Part shown: piece after piece, positions 53,718-63,727 of the stretch
Layout: each line of letters starts with the position of its first letter
Numbering within the stretch: the first letter of the stretch is position 1
Source of the DNA: Lycocorax pyrrhopterus obiensis
Taxonomy: Eukaryota; Chordata; Aves; Passeriformes; Paradisaeidae
DNA length: 64,000 nt
Direction of reading: 5' to 3'
Assembly: GCA_014706295.1 (NCBI GenBank)
Contig: JACSVZ010000006.1
Location: 31,689,017-31,753,016 of the forward strand
Notes under the pieces: model-generated
Seen by the model: only the letters and a program-made list of their open reading frames with translations
What the model was told of the DNA's origin: nothing
The model's database searches: none
Position numbers and translations under genes: made by a program

Positions 53718-54280
53718 TGGTGGTTTGTCTGGTATTAATTTAATTTTCTCCATAGTAGCTAGCATGGGCTATGTTTTGGATTTATGCTGGAAACAGCGTA
53801 GATAACACAGGGATGTTTTTGTTCTTGCTGAGCAGTGCTTAAACAAAGTCAAGGCCTTTTCTGCTCCTCACCTCACCGCTGCAGTGAGGAGGCAGGGGGT
53901 GCACTGTGAGTCTCAAGGGCACACAGCCAGGATAACTGACCCAAACTGACCGTATGGCATCATGCCCAGCATACAAAACTGGGGGAAGAAGGAGGAAAGG
54001 GAGGACATTCAGAGTGATGGAGTTTGACTTCCCAAGTCACCATTGCATGTGATGGGGCCCTGCTCTCCTGGGGATGGGTGAACACCTGCCTGCCCATGGG
54101 AGCCAGTGAATTGTTTTGCTTTGCTTGCATGTGTGGCTTTTGCTTTACTTTTACCTGTGTTTATCTTAACCCATGAGTGTTCTTACTTTTAGCCTTTGGC
54201 TTCTCTCCTCAGTCCCAGTGTGGGGGAGTGAGTGAATGACTGTGTGGTGCTTAGTTGCCTGTTTGGGTTAAACCACAACA
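53718..54280 (+). mobile_element. Solo ERVL-type LTR
   Basis: Follows the order of a common avian ERVL LTR. It has a TATTAATTTAATTTTCTCC start region, a TAGCTAGCATGGGCTATG block, 'GAGCAGTGCTTAAACAAAG', 'AAACTGGGGGAAGAAGGAGG', 'CACCTGCCTGCCCATGGGAG', 'TTGCTTTGCTTGCATG', 'GAGTGAGTGAATGACTG' and the terminal 'GGGTTAAACCACAACA'. Ends TGGTGGTTT...AAACCACAACA form an imperfect inverted repeat. The TATA region has decayed (CATACAAAAC where a TATATAAA would be expected) and the polyadenylation region is degraded. The flanks CCTCC and CTCAT are not a clean duplication. No internal retroviral sequence adjoins, so it is a solo LTR. Confidence 0.88.
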
Positions 54281-54810
54281 CTCATGTCAAAAGAAATCAA
54301 GCAAACCACATTGTATACACTTTTGTTATTAGGTGTCATTAGCAAAACCAAGAATCATTTCAAGTATTATGTCTAGCAGTTCCTTTTTTGTTTTTTTCAA
54401 ATGAACAAAATATTTGAGTTTTAATCCTGAGACAGAAACTCTCAGGTGCTTGGAACTTCAACTCTAAATCCAAAGTTCAAATGTTTTCTTCTTACTTTCA
54501 ATCTAGTTAATAGTTCCTGGAAAGATGAATGCCACATTAAGGAGTGGGACATGAATAACTATTCTCAGAAATTAGCAAGGTTTAAAAAAATGCATGGCAA
54601 GTCTGTACAGTTTGTGCTGGCTCAATTACTTCACATATAGCGTTCACTCACACAAGACTCCTTTATGAATTCAATTAGATTTCTTCTGCCACCAAATTTG
54701 ATTCTCCTTAGCTGCCATCAGGAAATGTCTGCCTAGTTCAAGGTTTGTGTCAACAAATATGCTGTATTTCTTTCCAGTCTTGAAAAGTTTCACCTGACAC
54801 TAGGGGTACA
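54281..54810. other. Non-coding stretch, nothing recognised
   Basis: AT-rich sequence between the ERVL-type LTR and the minus strand ORF. No motif recognised. Confidence 0.45.
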
Positions 54811-55074
54811 CTAATCCTTCATCAGAGATACCAGCCTTATCAGTTCTCCAATTTCACAAATGCTATCATTATCCACTGACCTAAAGTTTGTTCCACCTGA
54901 TTTCTCTGATGAAAAATCTGTTTCAACAGAGCCATTTTGCCTCGTTTTATGAGGTCCTGGTTTGTTTGCATTAGATCTCTCAATGTCCAGTTTCAAGTGG
55001 GAGCCTGGGCTATCACTAGGTCCTGATTGTGCCAGATCAAATGACTTGGCCCTTCTCAGTTTAAGTTTAGGCAC
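54811..55074 (-). other. Unrecognised open frame of 87 codons, protein-like composition
   Basis: Minus strand frame open from an upstream TAA just before 55083 to a TAG at 54811-54813. It has no ATG near its 5' end; the first candidate codon is GTG at 55074. The translation is hydrophilic (Ser, Lys, Asp, Gly, Asn, few Cys/Phe), with a basic start 'KLKLRRAKSFDLAQ', a middle 'HLKLDIERSNANKPG' and an end 'ICEIGELIRLVSLMKD'. Neighbouring chance ORFs are Leu/Phe/Ile/Cys-rich, so this one stands out. I found no convincing acceptor close to its 5' edge (a TTTTTTTTCTATTTTAG lies at about 55147-55163 but stops follow it). It could be a remnant of a processed pseudogene, a retroelement ORF fragment, or chance. 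I do not assign a function. Confidence 0.3.
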
Positions 55075-56402
55075 GTGAAGAAATTACCAGTTTTCCAAGG
55101 CTCTTATTAATCATCTTATCTATAATTTCAAAACAGTTACCCTAGCTAAAATAGAAAAAAAAATTATCTATAACCAGCATGCCTTGAAGAAAGGACTGCT
55201 AAGCCATCTTTTTGAGCCAAATACTTTATGCTTAGGAAAAAAAACAACAAAGATAAGTAGAAAAAAATTATCATTTTGAAGGCCACACAGTATTTTTTCT
55301 GAAATGTTTTCTGTAAGATGTATTTTATTAACTTTAAATGCATGTGTAGAGTCTTTATCTGATGTAATACTAAGAAAATAGATGTGTTTGTTTTAAAAAA
55401 ATCAATATTGTAATTTGATTCAGATATTCCATTGTTTCCCTTTATTTCATAGATCTGTGGATATTAAATCATGTCAGTTTCCATTTGTGAGAAGCTTGCT
55501 GATATGTATACTTTGATTTAGTCTGTAATTTATTATTGTTTTATATATAAAATTTGGTCACTTCCAATGCCCCTGGTTAAAGCTGTAGCTTTGCAGTAGC
55601 AAGTGCAAAACCTCCAAAGGTAAATGCAGCCCATTTGCCAGTGATTCCCAAAGGTGTAGAGTGTACCATAGAAATTTGGCAGCACCCTGTTTGCTCTGCC
55701 ATTTGGTTTTAGTACCTAATCTAAAGAGCCTGCTTTACAGGTTTCTCCTGTGACCCAGGAATAAAGAACCAGATAGGCTGAGTTAAGATTTTTATCCATC
55801 ACAAGCAGTTCAAAGGCTTCTTTTTGGTGGCTGAGGATCTCAGATTTATCAATACAATTCCCTTGTTGTGTAAGCTTTGACTCTCCTGACACTGACAGTG
55901 GGACTGGGTGTGTGTATCCATCTTATGACGGAGAATTACCAGGTACACTGTCTGTGTGACTTAAATAAGTTGCGCGCTCATCAAAGATAGTATAAAATGT
56001 TCTGAAACCTTACAGACGTGGTGGAATCACGATACTTAGAGTGACTTACTGCCACCAAATATTCTTGCACCGCATCATCCCGAGACTCAGTCCCAGCCCT
56101 AAGAGTCCAGTGTCCTCCACTACCAGTAAGAGCAGCAGCCTGAAGACTGTCATGATTTAATTTTGTTTGTCAACTTTCATCTTTTCCTGTCATTATTCAT
56201 ACTGGGAGATGGAAATGCCTGCAATGTAGTCCAGAGGGAAACAACTTAAGTGCAGTGAATACACCCTATAGAAATACTTTCTATTAATGCCATCTTTTCT
56301 ATTTTGCTTTAAAAATGTATAATACAGCTCAAATGAATGAGCACCGGCTAGTCATACTGACAATTTTTAGAAAGCAGGTACTCCACCAAGCTGCCACTGA
56401 CA

Positions 56403-56464
56403 GCAAAAAATTAAATAGCCTGTATATTGCAAAAAATTGTATAGCCTGTGTATTACAAAAAATT
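56403..56464. repeat. 26-bp tandem repeat, 2.4 copies
   Basis: Unit GCAAAAAATTAAATAGCCTG plus TATATT, repeated at 56429 with three substitutions and again partially at 56455 (ACAAAAAATT). Confidence 0.85.
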
Positions 56465-58177
56465 TCATCAAGAACTGTTCATCATAACAAATATTCAGAT
56501 GCATGACCAGACATGGAATGTAGGTAAACTAATTCCTCACATTTAATTGCCCAATATAGTTCTTTCATAAATTTAGAGGAAGAGGAAAATGAATAGCTCC
56601 ATAGGAAACCAGAAAAGCCAAGTAGATCTGGAGCATTTAGCATTACATCTTTAATCACAATTTAAAAACATTCTTCCAGCTTTTGAAAAAAAACAAGAAC
56701 TTGCACACAAGAACTAAGGAACAAAAACTAGGCATATTGCTAGTACTGCATAAAGAGCACCTGGTCTCATTAGGATGGTATTTTATTTTCTTCACAGTAT
56801 ACCACTTTAATGCATCCAGCAGGGAAATAGCTACAAAAACTAAGCAACTAGAATGACAGCGTCATCTCTGTGGAAACATCAGCACTTATTCATCATCATC
56901 TTCATTGCTATAAGATGTCACCTAGAGAATTCCTTCTGAGATTTTTCTTTTTCTGACAAGGGCTTAGCCTAATTTATATTCCCTACATGTAAAATGCAGC
57001 TTTATTGTTTTAAATTACATGACTTCTGTATCTCTCTGCATAAAAGTCCTTTTTAAGAGAAACAAAGTATTCTGTTGCCTTGATCACAGGTCTTTGGCCT
57101 AAAAGAAAAAAAAAGATCTCTTTATAGTTTCTCCAACTTGTCTTGCATGTCAGAAAATAATGACATTATTAGTGCTTTTCTATCCTTCCCCTGGGTTCCT
57201 GTAGTTCTTCTTTTATATGAGAAACTTCAATATTTCATTTAAGCAGATTTAGCATTAAATCCTCTATAAACTCATAGAGCACATTAGCATTTCCAGTGCC
57301 TTTATGTGATAGATATCATGTAGTTTTCACCTGTCTTTGAGCTTTGTTTTTTAACTGATCCGATAATATTTTTCAATTTATTATACAGTCTGGTTAAGGC
57401 AAGAAATCATTGCCTAAATAGTAGTAGGCTATGGACTGGTAGAAGTGCCTAGAGAACGACGCTGGCTCAAAGACCACCAGCTAGAAAACACACGATTTCA
57501 GGAGTTTTGGCAGTGACTACTAAGACTAAACTGCTCTTATACTGGCTCGTAAAAAACCAAGGATTTGCCGTGGTTCAAGGACAGTTTTAACCATCTGTTT
57601 CTTTATAATTAGCCATAACATGATATTAATGAAGTACTAAACGTCATGCTTGTGCGTAGACAGGGCCTAATAGGGTATCAGTTATCCTTTTAGTTTCTCC
57701 CTTACCTATAAGATCATAAGTTGTGAGATGCTGTCAACTGCACTACAGAGAGACTCAAAAAAACAGTGATAAATATTATGGGCTGGGACAGTGAATAGAA
57801 AAGTCTTCTGTTTTAAACTGCTGTATCTGTATTTACCACTGCTATAAAGCGCTAAATATTAGGTATACATGCTAGCAAAAATTTACCCAATAGAGTATCA
57901 TAAATAGTTTTAGAAAAGCTTATCATCTCCATACAGCTATATGCTATGGTGTGGTCTTTCTCTTGGGCTTCTGTAGCTGTGGCAGCAGTTGCCAGTAAAA
58001 TGAATTTAACAGCAATGGGTGGGATACAAAATTCGTATGAACATTAGAAATGTGGTATATTAGGTGGTAATGGAGAAATGAGTGAAATAATTTATTTTTA
58101 TTTCACACCTTTAAGTTGAATAGGGAGTATTTTTTTTTAAGTTCAAGTTTGTCATTCTTTCATTTGAGCACATTATG

Positions 58178-58202
58178 TGATTGATTGATGATTGATGATT
58201 GA
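58178..58202. repeat. TGAT/TGA simple repeat
   Basis: TGATTGATTGATGATTGATG plus ATTGA, an imperfect tetranucleotide/trinucleotide run. Confidence 0.8.
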
Positions 58203-58557
58203 AAGAAATGGGCATTTTACCAGACAGGGAAATCAATGGCTTTTCAAGTTCAATTGGGCTCCTGAGATCTTGGTACTCTTGATTGTCTCCGCTCTGATGT
58301 TATGTCACCTGCCTTCCACCCCCTGCTCCCAACTGCATTCAATTGCATCACACGTACTTTAGGAGTGTATATATACTATAGCAAAAATAGTTAGAAACAT
58401 AGCCAAAGAGCCAATTAAAACACAAGCTTAAAAAAGAATTCACTTGCTCTTCCAGTTTGTACATTCTTTACAAGGTAAGGCATGCAGGTTGCAACACCTT
58501 TATGATGACTTGAGGTACTTTGCTATATTGAATCATCTTTGTATACGACACAAAGAG

Positions 58558-58766
58558 CTGGGTGGCTATGATAACTTCTGTGGGGCGGAGCAGTAGAAAG
58601 AGAACTGCAGGGTGTTTCCAGAGCCGGGGAAGCCCGAGCAAGAGCTGGCAAACTGTGCAGGAACCTGCCAGGAAACCACCAGGAACCGGCAGCCCTTGCA
58701 AGTAGGACTGACCTGGCAATAGATGTTACTGTAGCAGATTTCAATGAGCTGAAGGGGAAATCCTTG
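58558..58766. other. GC-rich left flank of the telomere-motif array
   Basis: A sudden rise in GC starts about 200 bases before the first array unit. It includes the palindrome-like 'GCAGGAACCTGCCAGGAAAC' and a second CCAGGAACCGG. It has no TTAGGG and does not resemble the array unit. Overlapping minus strand ORFs (58468-58719 and 58523-58897) result from the GC content and have no motif. It may be an unrecognised LTR or ancestral flank. Confidence 0.4.
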
Positions 58767-61588
58767 GCAATGCCAGGTTTCTGGCTCTGTCTAGGTTTAG
58801 AGTTAGCTTTAGGGTTAGGGTTAGGCCTAGGGTTAGGGTTCAGAAAACCACAAAGCCCAGTGCTCCAGGGACACTGAAAAGGTGAAAGGCATGCCAAGGG
58901 GAGTGCAACATTGCCTCAACTTTGCTCCCTTCTCTTCTTCGTGCATGACCTTACCTCAGCCCAATGCCTAATTTCTGGCTCTACCTGTGGTTAGGTTTAG
59001 GGTTATGCCTAGGGTTAGGATTCAGAAAACGCGAAGCCCAGAGTTCCAGGGACACTGACGTTGCGAAAGACTGCCAAGGGGCGCGCGAAACTGCAAAAAC
59101 CTTGCCCCCTCTACTTCTTTCTGGCTGACACACGGCTCAGCCCAATGTCCCATATCGAGCTCCACCTCGGATTAGGGGTAGGGTTAGGGTTATGCCTAGG
59201 GTTCGGGTTAAGAAAACCACAAAGCCCAGAGCTCCAGGGACACTGACAATGCCAAAGGCATGCCAAGGGGAGAGATACACTGCCCCAACCTTGCTGCCTT
59301 CTTGTCTTGCTGCTTGGCGCTGGCCTCAGACAATGCGGCTTCTTAGGCTCCACGTAGGGTTAGGGTTAGGGTTACGCTTAGGGTTAGGGTTCAGAAAACC
59401 ACAAAGCCCAGTGCTCCAGGGAAACTGGCCATGCGAAAGGCATGCCAAGGGGAGCGTGACACTGCCCAAACCTATGGCCTTCTTGTCTTCCTGCTTTGCG
59501 CTGCCATCAGACAAACGCTGCTTCTTAGGCTCCACCTAGGGTTAGGTTTAGGGTTAGAGTTATGCCTAGGGTTGGGATTGAGAAACCACAAAGCCAGGAG
59601 CCCAGGGACACGGACCATGCGAAAGGCTTGCCAAGGAAGCGCGACACTACCCCAATCTTGCTGCCTCCTTGTCCTTCTGATTGGCTCAGACTCAGACCTA
59701 TGCTTTTTCTTAGGCTTCAACTAGTGTTAGGGCCAGGGTTACACCCAGGGTTGGGCTACGCCTAGGGTTAGGTGTTCAGATGAAACCAAAGTCCCAGAGT
59801 TCCAGGGACACTGACCAAAACAGGAGCGAGACATTGCCTCAACATTCCCCCCTCTTCTTTCAGATTGGCACTCCTCACATGCGAATGCCCGATTTCCAGC
59901 TCCTCTAAGTTATGGTCACAGTTAGGATAATGGTTAGGGCTACGCCTAGGGTTAGCGTTCAGGAAAACCACCAAGCCCGGACTCCAGGGACACCTTGGCA
60001 CATGCGAAAGCAATAGCCTTAGAGGAGCGACAAACAATGCAACCAACCTTGCTCCCTGCTATTTCTTTCGCTGATGGAACTCGCCTTCAGCCCATGTATT
60101 CCAGCTCCACCTAGGGTTAGGGTTAGGGTTACGTCGGAGGAGTAGCGTTCAAAAAACCACAAAGCCCAGAGCTCCGCGGACACTGAAAACGCAAATGGCA
60201 TCCCACGAGTAGACCAAAAATGGTGCTACTTTGTTGCCACGTTTTCTTTCGGCTCAGAACTCACCTCAGCCTAACGCAGTACCCCAGCTCCGCAGACACT
60301 TATTGTCAAGCATATTCTTAGGGTTATGGTTATGCCGAGTGTTAGCATTCAGAAACCACAATGCCCAGAGCTCCAGGGACACTGACAACGCGCAAGGCAT
60401 GCCTGGAGGAGCGCAACAATGCCCCAACCGTGCTCCCTTCTTTTCTTTCGCCATGGAACTCGCCTCAGCCCAAGTATTTTACGTCCATATAGGGGTTAGG
60501 GTTAGGGTTACACCTAGGGTTAGCATTCAGAAAACCACAATGCCCAGAACTCCAGGGACACTGACCAATGCGAAAAGCATGCCTAGTTGAGCGCAACAGT
60601 GCACCAACTTTGCTCCCGTCTTTTCTTTCACTATGGAACTCGCATCTGCCCAAGTATTCAGCTCTGTCTAGGCTTAGGGTTAGTGTTACGTCTAGGGTTA
60701 CCATTCAGAAGACACACAAAGCCCAGAGCTCTAGGGACACTGACAAAGCAAATAGCATCCATGAGTAGTACAAAAATGGCCCAACTTTGTTGCCACCTTT
60801 TCTTTCGGCTCAGAACTCACCTCAGCCCAATGCAGTATTCCAGCTCCCGAGGCGTGGGCTCATGCTTATGCTAGGGTTATGGTTATGCCTAGGGTTAGCG
60901 TTCAGAAACCACAAAGCCAGAGCTCCAGGGACACTGGCAATGCGAAAAGCATGCCTAGAGGAGTGCAAAAATGCACCTACTTTGCTCCCTGCTTTTCTTT
61001 CGCTATGGAACGCGCCTCAGACCATGAGTTCCAGCTCCGCCTAGGGTTAGGTAGGGTTACACCTAGGGTTAGTGTTCAGAAAACACCAAGCGAGCTCCAG
61101 GGACACTGAATGCAAAATGCATAGAGAGCGCAACAATGCAACCTTGCTCCTCCTTTTCTTTCCCTATGGAACTCGCCTCAGCCCATGTGTTCCTGTGGCA
61201 GCTAGGCTTAGGGTTAGGGTTACGCCTAGGGTTACCATTCAGAAGACCACAAAGCCCAGAGCTCCAGGGACACTGACAACGCGCAAGGCATGCTGGAGGA
61301 GCGCAACAATGCCCAACCGTGCTCCCTCCTTTTCTTTCCCTATGGAAGGCGCCTCAGCCCATGTGTTCCAGCTCCGCCTAGGGTTAGGGTTATGCCTAGG
61401 TTAGCGTTCAGAAGACCACAAGCCCAGAGCTCCAGGGACACTGACAACGCGCAAGGCATGCCTGGAGGAGCGCAAAGTGCTCCCTCTTTTTCTTTCGCTA
61501 TGGAACTCACCTCAGCCCAAGTATTTTACATCCATATAGGGTTAGGGTTAGGGTTACACCTAGGGTTAGCGTTCAGAAAATCACAATA
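58767..61588 (+). repeat. Tandem array of ~182-bp units carrying interstitial TTAGGG tracts
   Basis: About 16 units. The landmark CAGAAAACCACAAAGCCC (with variants) recurs at 58841, 59023, 59210, 59392, 59580, 59778, 59960, 60150, 60350, 60528, 60706, 60903, 61077, 61240, 61409 and 61574. Spacings run from 163 to 200 and average 182. Each unit reads: GAGCTCCAGGGACACTGAC; ATGCGAAAGGCATGCC; GAGCGCAACAATGC; CTTGCTCCCT; TTTTCTTTCGCTATGGAAC; TCGCCTCAGCCCA; CCAGCTCCACC; then one to four TAGGGT telomere-type repeats, usually split by a TATGCC or TACGCC word; then the landmark. All TTAGGG tracts have the G-rich strand on +. The array is CpG-rich, unlike its AT-rich flanks. It ends inside a unit at 61588. 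Long overlapping ORFs on both strands (repeating Leu-Gly or Asn-Pro pairs) are translations of the telomere motif, not genes. I do not recognise a named satellite. Confidence 0.95.
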
Positions 61589-63727
61589 AATATTGATTGG
61601 TTGCCTTTTTTTAGGCTGAAAGAACAGAATTAACTTGGTTCTCTAATTGCGCTGTGGACCTCATATCCAGTAAATTATCAGCAGTCAAAGCCATTTCTCC
61701 TGTGCCTTCCAACTAGAAAGAGTTAGCATTTTCTATTTACAGTCTTCTATTTACTACTTTCACTCACAGTCTGAACACCAAGATCACTGCTGCCATAAAG
61801 AGGGCTTACTCAGTATCCTCTCTGGAGCAATGTCTGCCAGATGTTAATCCAGTGGTGAACATCTCTGTATTATGTTCTCAGCAGCACCACTGGTGAGTTG
61901 CTGCCTTTTCCTTATTCTCACTTTAAATAAGAGATTATTTTAATCTGTGCAGAAAATTGAGTCTCTGCTATGGTACAGAGAGAGAATAATGCAATTTGTA
62001 GGATCAGTCTGTCCCAGGCTTGAACAGCTTGGAGCTGCCTACTGGAAAAACAAACCTTCCTTACGAGTTGCAAAATTTTTCTAAGCACTGAGGCCTGAAC
62101 TTGTAAGACACAAGGGATGACAAAAACTACATATAAAATACAATATAAACAGTATTATTGCTGTATTAAACTGACAGAATAATTAAAAGAAATAAAAATT
62201 TTAAAGCTGCAAATGTACAGATCATTTGCCACTGGATCTTTTGCATTGCCTCTGCAAACAAGTTTTTGTGAACAGTACTTTCTGTGTTGTACTTCTTTCT
62301 ATGCCTGAAGTGCTATCCTACATTTACGAAGCAGAGTTGTTACTTTTAGTGCAGGGGATATTCTATTTTAAAACAGAATTTTCAAGAGCTGTAATACTTT
62401 TTTAATGAAAGAGGCAGTTGTCTCTTGAAATAAGTTATCACTTTTTTTCAGTCAACTTAGTTTTTGTATCTAGATGTGAAACAAAGGAAAGGCTCTGCAA
62501 TATATTACTCATTACGTTGGTATCTCACTTGCTATTAACCAAACTTTGATATCTCCATCCACAGCAGATACTTCCACTCTCTCAATGGTAAATGACAAAA
62601 GAGAAGCACCTTGAGGGATCTGTCCATCTAAGGCAGGTTCTTGAGATGAAGTTTTTCTAAGATGAATTTTTTTGAGATGTTTCTTTTTAGTGGCATATAC
62701 ACAGAACTAAGTGGCTGATTAGAAGTAAATGCCTTTGTTTAAAATGTTAGTACAACTGGATAAACCCAACTTATGAAAGTGTTCCCTTCTGGGAAAATGA
62801 AATAAACAAAAGATTTCATTAAGTTTTAATGAAAACAGTGAGTCTTTGAGCAAAATCCACGTGTAAGCATTTGTTTGAAAAGGTATTTGTTTTAGAATTG
62901 TTTTGCAGCTCCTTATCTCCAGTGTAATGTAAGTTTTCTGTGTGCAAAATGGAAGGAGATAGCATGGGAATCTGAGTCGTGATGAAGACAGAAAATAATC
63001 ACATTGCCCTATTTAAAATAAAACACTGAAGTGATATGCGGGGAGGGACACACATCTAAGTTTGGATTTTATGTTTTAGAGGTGCGAAAATGAAAAGACG
63101 CCACAGAAAAAGATTTAGTTAAAAGCAAAAATCCCTGGTTTTCTTCATAGTGTTTAAACAGATTTTTTTAGGGTGAGACTCTTGTGACTCTGGAATGGAA
63201 GTGCAGTGGTATGCATTTTTTTTAAAGTTTAAAACCAGGCATGTGTGACTGCTGGAGACAAAAAAATAAGAATCCCAGGGAACACTTCTTGTGTAGAACC
63301 TTTCACGACATGTTAGGATTATGGAGAAACCAGGCTGCTTGTGGTCTGCCATAAATGCAACAATCCATGCTTGCAATTCTTCCTAGCTTTATCCTTTTGT
63401 GAGACTCTTCTTGACTAGCAGAGACACCATGTCCATTGCACACGAAAATAGAAGGCATCATCAGACTGCTCTGTGGTCATTGTTAGTGTGAGAAACCCAT
63501 CAGAATCTCTGCAATAAATGTAAACCACAGACAGTTAAAGAGGACAAAAGAAAAGGCAATGCACTCTGAGCGTCTAATGCTCAGCTTTAGTGGATGCTTT
63601 AGTGGATGGAGACTGGGATATTGATATCCTGTTCCATATAATGGCATAAACATTGACGGCCGGTTAGCCTGTGGTTACAAAGGGCAAAGAGAATTTTGGG
63701 TAAGACAGTCCCTAGTACCAGAGACTT
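61589..63727. other. Non-coding stretch, nothing recognised
   Basis: AT-rich sequence returns at once after the array. No exon recognised. A 12-bp direct duplication GCTTTAGTGGAT lies at 63584-63607. Confidence 0.45.
63584..63607. repeat. 12-bp tandem duplication
   Basis: GCTTTAGTGGAT occurs twice in immediate succession. Minor. Confidence 0.85.

Larger units (their letters stand above)
55075..58557. other. Non-coding stretch with minor tandem repeats
   Basis: AT-rich sequence, no exon recognised. It contains a 26-bp tandem repeat (56403-56464) and a TGAT/TGA simple repeat (58178-58202). Confidence 0.45.

Noticed and set aside
35800..58500. Neighbouring FAT1 or other 4q35-syntenic exons
   Set aside because: I looked for cadherin repeat, EGF, laminin-G or protease motifs on both strands and saw none. 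The next gene is probably outside the window.
58523..61589. Many long overlapping ORFs on both strands with Leu-Gly, Asn-Pro and KPQSP/FLNPNPR repeats
   Set aside because: They are six-frame translations of the TTAGGG-bearing tandem unit. The same peptides recur every ~182 bp in shifting frames, with no start or splice context.
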